Notes under the pieces: generated by a model
Seen by the model: the letters and a program-made list of their open reading frames with translations, nothing else
Databases searched by the model: none
What the model was told of the DNA's origin: nothing
Made by a program: the position numbers and the translations under genes
Assembly: GCA_945876745.1 (NCBI GenBank)
Contig: CAMCPL010000005.1
Span: 62,001 to 126,000 of the forward strand
Direction of reading: 5' to 3'
DNA length: 64,000 nucleotides
From: an uncultured Clostridia bacterium
GTDB lineage: Bacteria > Bacillota > Clostridia > Oscillospirales > Acutalibacteraceae
In this document: piece after piece, positions 41,175 through 49,238 of the stretch
Layout: each line of letters opens with the position of its first letter
How positions within the stretch are numbered: position 1 is the stretch's first letter

Positions 41175-41684
41175 TTATTGAGTTCGTTCTCGGTAGTTTC
41201 GTTTCGGACGGTTGTTGCGAAGCTGTATAAGCTCGTCTATGTATTTAACATCCAAATCCTCAAACAGCGGCATATTATATGCTTGCGAATTTGAGCTGTC
41301 TGTCCAAGTCGGATTATCGAGCAGAATACGAAGCTCCGCAAGCTCACAATACCATAGGTCGATATAGTGAATATTTCGCTCGTTTATGCCCTCGTGTGTG
41401 TGGTATTTTACCATATTTTCGAGCTTGCTTTTTGCCTTAAGCAGAATATCGGTGCTCAAGCTGTCGTATATTTCGCCTAACGAATCCCAGTAAATTGAAC
41501 GCAGACGCTTTTGAAGTCTGTTAAATTCCTCTTTCTTTCTTAATTCCTCATCATGCTCTTTGTTTGAATTGGCCGTTTTTTCCGAATAAGTCTTTTTCGG
41601 CGACAGTAAATCAAGACATATAAAAAACAAAACTATGAAAAGGAATATAAGAAGGACGGTATTAGATGATGAAGCTTCTTCCAT
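41175..41684 (-). CDS. single-pass membrane protein, unknown function
   Basis: A 169-aa protein. One N-terminal helix (residues about 9-27) is followed by a charged, helical cytoplasmic or external part, with a possible coiled coil over KEHDEELRKKEEFNRLQKRL. A conserved-looking block SIYWDSLGEIYDSL follows, and the tail is very basic (NNRPKRNYRERTQ). No domain is recognised. It is monocistronic, between azlC and the sodium symporter. Confidence 0.65.
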   Translation of the reverse strand: MEEASSSNTVLLIFLFIVLFFICLDLLSPKKTYSEKTANSNKEHDEELRKKEEFNRLQKRLRSIYWDSLGEIYDSLSTDILLKAKSKLENMVKYHTHEGINERNIHYIDLWYCELAELRILLDNPTWTDSSNSQAYNMPLFEDLDVKYIDELIQLRNNRPKRNYRERTQ

Positions 41685-41876
41685 AGTCGTTCCTTTTGAA
41701 AATAATATAATAAAGATTTTACATTATTATTATAGTTTTGTCAACCGAAATAAAGCTCAATACTTGCAGAATTTATTTTTATGTAAAAAAAGCCTGTTAA
41801 ATATGTATTTTTTGAACAAAATTGAACGAAAATGAATAAATAATAACCGATAAGCGGTATAAATTTAATAAAGATA

Positions 41877-41905
41877 TTGTAATAACAGTAAAAGTGTGAT
41901 AATAT
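41877..41905 (+). promoter_or_regulatory. sigma-A promoter of the sodium symporter
   Basis: TTGTAA, 17 bp, TAATAT; implies a leader of about 90 nt. Confidence 0.55.
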
Positions 41906-41911
41906 TAATCT

Positions 41912-42003
41912 AATATTACGGCAGGTCGTAAGCAATAACAGTAGCAAGATTGGCTTACGAACTTACGCCGATATCGGGATTATCCGAAGAAAGAGAGGAA
42001 AAA
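41912..42003 (+). promoter_or_regulatory. structured 5' leader of the sodium symporter
   Basis: A two-part stem: CGGC (41919-41922) with GCCG (41967-41970), and inside it a perfect 8-bp helix TCGTAAGC (41926-41933) / GCTTACGA (41953-41960), separated by an asymmetric AGG/ACTTAC internal loop. A second hairpin CGGGATTATCCG (41975-41986) lies just before the ribosome binding site AGAGAGG. This order could give translational control as in a riboswitch; no known class is recognised. Confidence 0.45.
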
Positions 42004-43389
42004 ATGGAAAACAAAAGAGGTAGCTTTAAGGGCTCACTCGGTTTTGTTCTTGCTGCCGCAGGTAGTGCAGTAGGACTTGGAAACATTTGGCGATTTCCGT
42101 ATTTAGCTGCAAAGGATAATGGCGGATTTTTTATTCTGTGCTATATTATCCTTGCACTGACATTCGGCTTTGCGCTTCTTATAACCGAAATTGCTCTTGG
42201 CAGAAAAACAAAGCAGTCACCGCTTACTGCTTACGGTAAAATTCACAAAGGCTTTAATTGGCTCGGAACACTGGCTACGATTGTCCCTGTAATTATCTTG
42301 CCATATTACTGTGCAATAGGCGGCTGGGTAATTAAGTATTTTGTAACATATGCCACAGGTAAGGGTGTAGACGCCGCAGGCGCCGATTATTTTACCGGAC
42401 ATATCACAAGTGTTGCTCAACCCCTTATTTTTATGGTAGTTTTTCTTGTTATAACCGCAGTTATAATTCTCGGCGGTGTAAACAAGGGAATTGAAAAAAT
42501 GAGCCGTATTTTGATGCCGATACTTTTCGTGCTTATTATCGGCATTTCAATCTTTGCACTTACGATTAAAAACGGCGAAACAGGTGTTACGGGTATAGAC
42601 GGCTTAAAGGTTTATCTTATCCCCGATTTCAAGTCTTTAACGCTTAAATCGGCGTTTACAACCGTGTTTGACGCTTTGGGTCAGTTGTTCTTTTCTATCA
42701 GCGTTGCTATGGGTATTATGGTTGCTTACGGCTCTTACGTTGACGATAAGACAAACCTTATGAAATCGGTTAACCAAATTGAGATTTTTGACACTCTTGT
42801 GGCACTTCTTGCAGGACTTATGATTGTACCTGCCGTTTATGTGTTTATGGGCAAGGAAGGAATGACCGCAGGTCCGGGCTTGATGTTCATCGCTTTACCG
42901 AAGGTATTTGCGGAAATGGGCGTTGTGGGTACGGTTGTCGGTGTGGTTTTCTTCGTTATGGTACTGTTTGCCGCAATCACATCTTCGGTTTCAATTATGG
43001 AAGCTATCGTTGCGTCTCTTATGGACCGCTTTGGCTGGAAGAGGAAGATGTCAACTATAATTGTATTGGTTTATGCTATTATTACAGGCGCAGTAGTTTG
43101 TCTCGGATACAACCTTTTCTATTTCGAGCTTCCTTTACCGAACGGAAGTGTCGGTCAGATATTAGACCTTATGGACTATGTAAGCAATAACGTATTTATG
43201 CCTGTCGTTGCACTTGCAACTTGCGTATTGTTCGGCTGGATTTCAAAGCCTCAAACGATTATCGACGAGGTAACAAAAAACGGCGAAAAATTCAACCGTA
43301 AGATTATCTATAATGTAACAATAAAGTTTGTCGCACCTGTACTTTTAATCTTCCTTTTGCTTCAGGCATTCGGAATCGTAAAGCTTTAA
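42004..43389 (+). CDS. neurotransmitter:sodium symporter family transporter
   Basis: A 461-aa transporter of the NSS/SNF family (LeuT fold). It starts SLGFVLAAAGSAVGLGNIWRFPYL, the helix-1 Na+/substrate site, and contains EIALGRKTKQSP. Eleven or twelve helices are predicted. Members take up amino acids or indole-type compounds with Na+. ATG 42004 follows AGAGAGGAAAAA; the earlier ATG 41950 lies in the structured leader. Single gene with its own terminator. Confidence 0.93.
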   Translation: MENKRGSFKGSLGFVLAAAGSAVGLGNIWRFPYLAAKDNGGFFILCYIILALTFGFALLITEIALGRKTKQSPLTAYGKIHKGFNWLGTLATIVPVIILPYYCAIGGWVIKYFVTYATGKGVDAAGADYFTGHITSVAQPLIFMVVFLVITAVIILGGVNKGIEKMSRILMPILFVLIIGISIFALTIKNGETGVTGIDGLKVYLIPDFKSLTLKSAFTTVFDALGQLFFSISVAMGIMVAYGSYVDDKTNLMKSVNQIEIFDTLVALLAGLMIVPAVYVFMGKEGMTAGPGLMFIALPKVFAEMGVVGTVVGVVFFVMVLFAAITSSVSIMEAIVASLMDRFGWKRKMSTIIVLVYAIITGAVVCLGYNLFYFELPLPNGSVGQILDLMDYVSNNVFMPVVALATCVLFGWISKPQTIIDEVTKNGEKFNRKIIYNVTIKFVAPVLLIFLLLQAFGIVKL

Positions 43390-43400
43390 TAAAAACAAAT

Positions 43401-43439
43401 AAAAAACGCTCCGCAGACTTGTTTGCGGAGCGTTTTTTT
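43401..43439 (+). terminator. terminator of the sodium symporter
   Basis: Stem AAAAAACGCTCCGC / GCGGAGCGTTTTTTT. Nearly the same hairpin recurs at 44246. Confidence 0.9.
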
Positions 43440-43441
43440 GA

Positions 43442-43888
43442 CTACGAATTGTTGTCAATCATATATATTGTTTTATCTTGCTTTGATGCATAGCTTATAG
43501 CGGTTATTGCACCGCCGTATTTACGAACTGAAAAACCAATAACAATGTCAGAGTGATTAACAATCCATTTGTTACGTTCGGTTATAGCTTGTTTATAATG
43601 TACATTGCTTAATTCAGGAGGAATGATTATGCAATCAAAGTAATCATAATAGTAATCCTTATTGCTTTGAAGCTCTTTTGTAAGATATGGACGAACACAT
43701 ATTAGTTCAATGTTTTTATATTCTTTTTTTGCTTCTTTTACAGCGTTACAAAATTTCAAGTCAAAATCTCCCATATATCCTGTATAAAAAGTATCACAGC
43801 CGTTTTGAATTGCCTGTATGACTAAATCATATAATTGTTTGTCAATATTACGGTATACTTTTCTGTTTCCAAATCCACAACAATTCAT
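43442..43888 (-). CDS. SLOG-superfamily protein (DUF1273/YpsA-like)
   Basis: A 148-aa Rossmann-like protein. MNCCGFGNRKV is the family's first nucleotide-binding strand/loop, CDTFYTGYMGDFDLKF the second, and IVNHSDIVIGFSVRKYGGAI the third with its G-G pair. SLOG domains bind nucleotide-derived ligands, and some act in anti-phage conflict systems. It is divergent from a small RHH repressor gene. The decayed C-terminal part of a paralogue lies at 59080-59187. Confidence 0.8.
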   Translation of the reverse strand: MNCCGFGNRKVYRNIDKQLYDLVIQAIQNGCDTFYTGYMGDFDLKFCNAVKEAKKEYKNIELICVRPYLTKELQSNKDYYYDYFDCIIIPPELSNVHYKQAITERNKWIVNHSDIVIGFSVRKYGGAITAISYASKQDKTIYMIDNNS

Positions 43889-44001
43889 AATTACACCCTC
43901 AATTTAGATATATTATAAACATATAATGCGTTTATAATTAACATTATAACACATAAAAAATATAAAATAAAGTCACAATAAATATGAAATGAGGTTATTG
44001 T

Positions 44002-44166
44002 GTGGCTAAAATAAAAAGTTTATCTATAAGAATTGATGAGGATATGCTCAACAAGCTTCATATTGTTGCAGATTATGAAGGTCGTTCCGCTAACAGTGAA
44101 ATTCTTATATTAATTAGAAACGCTATTGAGCAATACGAAGCAAAGAACGGAAAAATTGAATTGTAA
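44002..44166 (+). CDS. Arc-type ribbon-helix-helix protein
   Basis: A 54-aa protein with GTG start after GAGG (43991). Sequence SLSIRIDEDMLNKLHIVADY then GRSANSEILILIRNAIEQYE fits the Arc/MetJ ribbon-helix-helix fold: the strand KSLSIRI contacts DNA and the helices dimerise. It is probably a repressor acting on its own divergent promoter region shared with the SLOG gene (113 bp). Confidence 0.8.
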   Translation: MAKIKSLSIRIDEDMLNKLHIVADYEGRSANSEILILIRNAIEQYEAKNGKIEL

Positions 44167-44177
44167 TAGCAGATTAT

Positions 44178-44222
44178 GGCTCCTTTGTCAAAGGGAGCTG
44201 TCACGAAGTGACTGAGGGATTC
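44178..44222 (+). repeat. dispersed hairpin repeat, short variant
   Basis: GGCTCCTTTG / CAAAGGGAGC stem, then GTCACGAAGTGAC and TGAGGGATTC. Confidence 0.75.
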
Positions 44223-44245
44223 AAACGTTAGTATTTCAATATAGT

Positions 44246-44285
44246 AAAAAACGCTCCGCAGACTTGTTTGCCTGCGGAGCGTTTT
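44246..44285 (+). terminator. terminator after RHH gene / repeat
   Basis: Stem ACGCTCCGCAG / CTGCGGAGCGT, flanked by AAAAA and TTTT; also suits the minus-strand symporter gene. Near-duplicate of 43401-43439. Confidence 0.8.
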
Positions 44286-44305
44286 GTTTATATTAGGTTG
44301 TTTAA

Positions 44306-45811
44306 TTATTCTTCAACTACGCCGTGCATTTTAGCCTGTCTTGCATCCTCAAGCTCTTTTTGAGCCTTTTCTTTTGTCTTTCCGGTAAAGTCGTTAAAGA
44401 GCATAGGAATGATTGTAAGGAAGAAGCCAACAGCAGGAACTATGGTTACGAGTGCAAGAAGCATCTTTTGAGTGTCGAGCGACTGCTCAAAGAAGATTTG
44501 TCTGCCTGCTACGTCAACCAAGCTCTTGTCAACAGCCTTGAAGTCCGAACGGCCGAGAATTTGACCGAATACGAATGTCGCGATAGCGGCATTAACCTTT
44601 GAAAGGAAGGTCTGGAACGAGAAGCAAACACCCTCGTGTCTTTCGCCTGTTTTCCATTCCATATAGTCTACTGCGTCTGCAATAAGTGCGTATGTGATAA
44701 CGTTGTAGATACCGAGCGGCAAGCCCATAAGGAAGAGGAATACCCAAAGCAAAATGATGGAAATATTTGTTACATCGCCCGAGAATACTAAGTAGCAAAG
44801 AGCGTGAACGATAAATCCGAATGCGGCTGAGCCGATGTAGATTTGCTTAAGGCTGAGCTTCTTTCTGAGAACAGGGAAGAGAGCCATTGCAGGAACCATA
44901 CCAACGCCGATAGCAACGGTAAGAGTTGTAACGATTGTTCCTCTCGGAATCCAAAAATCGTAAGCGGCAGCGGCGTCAACATTCGGAAGAAGATTGCCGG
45001 CAGCGTCAAAGATTTTTGAGAAATCGGTGTAGTTTTGAATAATGAGATAGTTACCGATATAGTCTGCACACTGGTTTGCAGTTACCATTGTTGAACCGAG
45101 GATAGCGGCGAAGATAACGATAATAAGCAGCTTATCCTTACCGAGAACAACGAAGGTTTCCTTGAATGACGGAGTGTGATCCATCTTCGGTACTCTTTCC
45201 TTTGAAACAAAGAAGATAAGAATTGAAAGTCCGCAGCCGAGAAGCGCAAACAACAAAGCCGAAATGAAGAAGCCCTTGTTGTAGCCGAGGTTACTCTGAT
45301 AAAGAATCGGAACAAGTAATGCCGGAAGAATACCGCCGAAGGTTGAACCGAGTCTTGCAGTTGAAATAAAGCTTGTTCTTTCGCTTTCCAGAGGTGTGAT
45401 TACAGAAGATAAGCCCCAGAAAGGAACGTCCTGAACAGTGAATGCAACGCCCCAAAGAATGTATGTAACAAGTGCCCATACAAACGCCGCAGTCGAGCCG
45501 TCCTCAAACGGTGCGGTGAACAAAAGAATCGTTGTTATTGCAATCGGAACAGGTGAGAAAAGAAGATACGGTCTCATCTTGCCCCATCTTGATTTTGTTC
45601 TGTCGACAATCATACCCATCATCGGGTCGTTGATTGCGTCAAAAATTCTTCCTATAAGAATAATTGTCGTACCCTGACCGAGTGTAAGTCCGGCACCGTT
45701 TTGGAAGAATACGAGTGTGAACATTGACATAAGGGTGTAAATACCCGAACGTCCGAATGCGCCGAGCGTAAAGCAAATACGCTCTTTCATAGTCAAATAT
45801 TTTTTATCCAT
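44306..45811 (-). CDS. GPH-family symporter of the sulfatase operon
   Basis: A 501-aa, 12-helix transporter. The GPH loop FDAINDPMMGMIVDRTKSRWGKMRP is intact in its D-x-x-x-D-P and R-x-x-x-G-x-x-R-P parts. It lies 3 bp after the sulfatase gene and starts after GGAGAAAGTAACAT. It likely imports the saccharide that the sulfatase acts on. Confidence 0.9.
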   Translation of the reverse strand: MDKKYLTMKERICFTLGAFGRSGIYTLMSMFTLVFFQNGAGLTLGQGTTIILIGRIFDAINDPMMGMIVDRTKSRWGKMRPYLLFSPVPIAITTILLFTAPFEDGSTAAFVWALVTYILWGVAFTVQDVPFWGLSSVITPLESERTSFISTARLGSTFGGILPALLVPILYQSNLGYNKGFFISALLFALLGCGLSILIFFVSKERVPKMDHTPSFKETFVVLGKDKLLIIVIFAAILGSTMVTANQCADYIGNYLIIQNYTDFSKIFDAAGNLLPNVDAAAAYDFWIPRGTIVTTLTVAIGVGMVPAMALFPVLRKKLSLKQIYIGSAAFGFIVHALCYLVFSGDVTNISIILLWVFLFLMGLPLGIYNVITYALIADAVDYMEWKTGERHEGVCFSFQTFLSKVNAAIATFVFGQILGRSDFKAVDKSLVDVAGRQIFFEQSLDTQKMLLALVTIVPAVGFFLTIIPMLFNDFTGKTKEKAQKELEDARQAKMHGVVEE

Positions 45812-45814
45812 ATG

Positions 45815-47125
45815 TTACTTTCTCCTTGTTATTACAGCCGGTAAGATTGCCGGAACCTTTTCGTCGGCGTTTCTCATTTGCTCCTTGAGCATTTCCTTGA
45901 GCTCGGCTCTGACGCTTGCATAAGCCTTGTCCTTTACGAGGTTATTAAGCTCGTTCGGGTCCTTTTCCAAGTCGTAGAGATAGTCCTCAAAGTATACGTT
46001 TGCCTTGCTGTGAATATATCCTATCGGTGCAATATCACGAACGGAATACTTGTATCTTTGTGTTCTTATTGCACGTGAATTACTCATTTCGCTGACTTGA
46101 ATGAATACGGATTTACGCTTTGAAATATCGCCTGCAAGATCCATACCCATATAATCGCTCGGTATTTCGATATCTGCCATTGAAAGCAGGGTAGGGGGCA
46201 TATCAATAAGCGAGGTAAGCGCTGTTTCCTTGCGTCCGCCTGTGAAATTTCCGCCCTTGATGATAAGCGGAGTATGTACTGCGGATTCGTGGCAAGAACG
46301 CTTGTATTCCGGATTTCTCGTTTTGAAATGACTTCCGTGGTCGGAGGTGTAAACGATAATAGTATCGTCGTAAATGCCTAATTCCTTGAGCTTTTCGACA
46401 AGCCTGCCTACATTGTAGTCGAGACGGTTGATTGCCGAAAGGTAATCGGGATAGCTTTCCCTGTAATCGCCCTTGAAGGCTGTCAAGTCGTCGGGAATAG
46501 GATAATCCTTGTAGTTGTCGATGGTTTCCTTGTAGCCCTCGTAGCAATGGTGGTCGTTTTGGTGATGCGGCTCAAGCTGACTTATGAACATAAAGAACGG
46601 TTTTTCTTTATCTCTTTTGTCGAGGTATTCGAGCGCATAGTCGTTGATGCAGTCGGCACGGTAGCCCTTGAAATCAAGCTGATTTCCGTTTTCGTCAAAA
46701 ACATAGCCGTCATATCCGTGAGAGGTAAATTCAAGTACGTCGGCTCCTCTGAAATACTTGTATCCACCTAATCTTTCTTTTGGGATGGCTGTTTTTTCAC
46801 AATGTAAACCGATGTTGGGCAATCTGTCCGAAGCTAAATGCCATTTGCCGATATATGCCGTGTCGTAGCCTGCGTTGTTGAAGTAGTGAGCAAGCGTTTT
46901 CGTGCCCTTAGGAAGAGCAATTCCGTTGAAGACGCAGCCGATTTGAGTGGCGTATCTTCCGCTTTGCAGACAGGCTCTTGCAGGACCGCATACCGGTTGA
47001 CAGGTGATGTTGTTTTCAAACATAACACCCTCATCTGCAAGACGCATAAGGTTCGGCGTAAGTTGTTCGTTTACAGTGTCCCAGCGTTGCTGGTCGCTGA
47101 AATAAAAGATGATGTTTTTCTTCAT
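45815..47125 (-). CDS. type I (formylglycine) sulfatase
   Basis: A 436-aa arylsulfatase-type enzyme without signal peptide. It starts KNIIFYFSDQQRWDTVN, with metal-binding DQ residues. The active-site signature is CGPARACLQSGR (Cys-type C-x-P-x-R), whose Cys must be oxidised to formylglycine. Further metal and substrate residues lie in YIGKWHL and YTSDHGSHF. AAAAGGGGAAAATAA precedes the ATG. The maturase that makes formylglycine is encoded 1 kb away on the other strand. It is probably cytoplasmic, acting on imported sulfated sugars. Confidence 0.92.
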   Translation of the reverse strand: MKKNIIFYFSDQQRWDTVNEQLTPNLMRLADEGVMFENNITCQPVCGPARACLQSGRYATQIGCVFNGIALPKGTKTLAHYFNNAGYDTAYIGKWHLASDRLPNIGLHCEKTAIPKERLGGYKYFRGADVLEFTSHGYDGYVFDENGNQLDFKGYRADCINDYALEYLDKRDKEKPFFMFISQLEPHHQNDHHCYEGYKETIDNYKDYPIPDDLTAFKGDYRESYPDYLSAINRLDYNVGRLVEKLKELGIYDDTIIVYTSDHGSHFKTRNPEYKRSCHESAVHTPLIIKGGNFTGGRKETALTSLIDMPPTLLSMADIEIPSDYMGMDLAGDISKRKSVFIQVSEMSNSRAIRTQRYKYSVRDIAPIGYIHSKANVYFEDYLYDLEKDPNELNNLVKDKAYASVRAELKEMLKEQMRNADEKVPAILPAVITRRK

Positions 47126-47281
47126 TTATTTTCCCCTTTTTTCGGAGCCATACTTTACCATTTATTATATTATATATTATAGTCTTTGTCAAGGTGAGTT
47201 GTGAGGGCTTGAAAATAATTGTTGTTGATTTTATATTAATTTTTTTGTATAATACCGTTGAATGATAACGAGAAGAGGAAT
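47126..47281. promoter_or_regulatory. divergent promoter region of sulfatase cluster
   Basis: A 156-bp A/T-rich gap that must hold promoters for sulfatase-symporter (minus) and exporter-maturase (plus). Clear -35/-10 pairs could not be fixed. Confidence 0.4.
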
Positions 47282-48076
47282 ATGACTATGCTAACCTACA
47301 TAATTTCAACAATTGTAATATTTTGTGCCTGTACAATCGGCGCGATTGTCGGCTTCGGCGGCGGTGTAATCATTAAGCCCGTGCTTGACAGTATGAATTT
47401 TTGCACTATTGATATAGTGAATTTTGTGTCGTCGTGCGCCGTTCTTGCAATGAGTATTTCGTCAATTGTCCGTCATAAAATACAGAAAACGAAATTTGAC
47501 AAAAAAATTGCCTTGTCACTTTCATTGGGCGCAGTAGTGGGCGGCTATTTGGGCAACCGTCTGTTTAGGCTTGCTATTGCAGGAATAGGCAAGGACAGGC
47601 TTGTTGTTATTCAGGCGGCTATGATAATCGCTTTTGTCGGCTTTGCCGAAATTTACGTTAATATGAAAAATCCAAAAACCTTTCATTTGACAAATCCTGT
47701 TGCCATGGCGGTAAGCGGCGTTGTCTTGGGTATGCTCAATTCATTTTTAGGTATAGGCGGCGGTCCTATTAATATGACGGTTTTGCTTTTGTTATTCTCA
47801 CTTGCCGTAAAGCAGGGCGCCGTGTATTCGATTTGCGTTGTATTCTTTTGTCAGCTGAGCAATCTCGTTACTCTGTTTATTCATAACAGATTTGAGCCGT
47901 ATGCCGACTATCTCCCTTTGATAATCTGCGGTATGATTGCCGCTGTTGTCGGAGGCTTGGTCGGAAGTACGTTCAATAAGAAATTCAGTGACAAGGCCGT
48001 CAGAATAGTGTTCAGCTTGGTTATGCTTGCCGTGTTCGGAATAAATGTATATAACATTATTGTAGGTGTGATGTAA
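47282..48076 (+). CDS. TauE/SafE-family anion exporter of the sulfatase cluster
   Basis: A 264-aa membrane protein with eight or nine helices. The two family repeats show as GAIVGFGGGVIIKPVLD and GMLNSFLGIGGGPINMTVLL. AGAGGAAT precedes ATG 47282; the in-frame TTG 47258 is less likely. Its stop overlaps the maturase start (TAATG), so they are co-translated. Given its neighbours, it probably exports sulfate or sulfite released by the sulfatase (inference). Confidence 0.88.
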   Translation: MTMLTYIISTIVIFCACTIGAIVGFGGGVIIKPVLDSMNFCTIDIVNFVSSCAVLAMSISSIVRHKIQKTKFDKKIALSLSLGAVVGGYLGNRLFRLAIAGIGKDRLVVIQAAMIIAFVGFAEIYVNMKNPKTFHLTNPVAMAVSGVVLGMLNSFLGIGGGPINMTVLLLLFSLAVKQGAVYSICVVFFCQLSNLVTLFIHNRFEPYADYLPLIICGMIAAVVGGLVGSTFNKKFSDKAVRIVFSLVMLAVFGINVYNIIVGVM

Positions 48077-49140
48077 TGGCAATTTCCGTTATGATAAAGC
48101 CGGCTTCGTCGGCTTGTAATTTAAGATGCGAATACTGCTTTTATTCTTCGGTAAGCGACGAAAGAGAAATAGCAAACCGAGGTATGATGAGCGAGGAAAC
48201 GGCAAAAAGGGTAATTGACAGCGCTCTCGCTTTCGGAAAGGACAGCGTATATTTTACTTTTCAGGGCGGTGAGCCGCTTTTAAGAGGGCTTGATTTTTTC
48301 AGATTTTTCGTTGATTATACAAAATCCGTAAATAAAAATAATGCAGTCGTTTCGTATTTTCTCCAAACAAACGCAACGCTTCTCAATGACGAATGGTGCT
48401 CCTTTTTTAAGCAAAACGGCTTTTTGCTCGGCGTTTCTCTTGACGGTGACAGAGAGCTTAACGATTACCGAAAATATCCCGACGGCAGTAATTCGTTTGA
48501 TGATATAATGAAAGGTATCGAGCTTCTGAAAAAATACGATGTGCCTTTTAATATACTTTCTGTTTTGACAAAACGTCTTGCAAATAATTTCAGAAAAAGC
48601 TACCGATTTTTTAAGGAGCAGGATTTGAAATATCTTCAGTACATACCGTGCCTAAAGCCCTTCGGTGAGGAGGATAATGAGTACAGTATGAGCGTTGAAG
48701 ATTATTCGCAGTATCTTAATTCCGCTTTTAAGCTTTATTATAATTCGCTTATGCGAGACAACTTTGTAAGTATTCGTCAGCTTGATAACTACCGTCTTTT
48801 GTCACAGGGCAAAAACGCCGAGCAATGCGGAATGAACGGCGTTTGTTCAAATCAGTTCGTTGTTGAGGGCGACGGCGCAGTCTATCCCTGCGACTTTTAC
48901 TGCACCGACGAGCTGTATCTCGGAAACATAAACGAGCAGTCATTTGAGCAGATGTACAACAGCCCCGTTGCTGTTGAGTTTATTAAGGAATCGTTCAAAA
49001 TGAAGGACGACTGCAAAACCTGTGAGTATTTCTATATCTGCCGTGCCGGCGGCTGCAAACGAAATAAGCAGGCGTATGACTACTGCGATGCGTATAAGCA
49101 GTTTTTTGCGAAAAATGAGGAATTTCTCAAAGTGTTATAA
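48076..49140 (+). CDS. anaerobic sulfatase-maturating enzyme (radical SAM/SPASM)
   Basis: A 354-aa Fe-S enzyme that converts the sulfatase active-site Cys to formylglycine. The radical-SAM motif is SSACNLRCEYCFYSSVSDER, in the typical anSME context. The TFQGGEPLL block binds SAM. The C-terminal SPASM region has CGMNGVCSNQ, YPCDFYC and CKTCEYFYICRAGGC for two auxiliary clusters. It matches the Cys-type sulfatase encoded divergently. Confidence 0.95.
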   Translation: MAISVMIKPASSACNLRCEYCFYSSVSDEREIANRGMMSEETAKRVIDSALAFGKDSVYFTFQGGEPLLRGLDFFRFFVDYTKSVNKNNAVVSYFLQTNATLLNDEWCSFFKQNGFLLGVSLDGDRELNDYRKYPDGSNSFDDIMKGIELLKKYDVPFNILSVLTKRLANNFRKSYRFFKEQDLKYLQYIPCLKPFGEEDNEYSMSVEDYSQYLNSAFKLYYNSLMRDNFVSIRQLDNYRLLSQGKNAEQCGMNGVCSNQFVVEGDGAVYPCDFYCTDELYLGNINEQSFEQMYNSPVAVEFIKESFKMKDDCKTCEYFYICRAGGCKRNKQAYDYCDAYKQFFAKNEEFLKVL

Positions 49141-49160
49141 AAAACGCGATTGAAAAAAAT

Positions 49161-49226
49161 AAGGCTCCCCTTGATTTGTCATCAAGGGGAGCTGTCTTGT
49201 TTTGCAAGACTGAGGGGATAAAAGAA
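49161..49226 (+). repeat. dispersed hairpin repeat
   Basis: AAGGCTCCCCTTGAT / ATCAAGGGGAGC stem, then GTCTTGTTTTGCAAGAC and TGAGGGGATAAAAGAA. Also lies where a terminator is needed between the convergent maturase and radical-SAM genes. Confidence 0.85.
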
Positions 49227-49238
49227 AATGATAATTAA

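Noticed and set aside
41950-42003. Start of the sodium symporter at ATG 41950
   Set aside because: The 18 extra residues are hydrophilic and fall in the structured leader; the ATG at 42004 has AGAGAGG at proper spacing and gives the standard NSS N-terminus.
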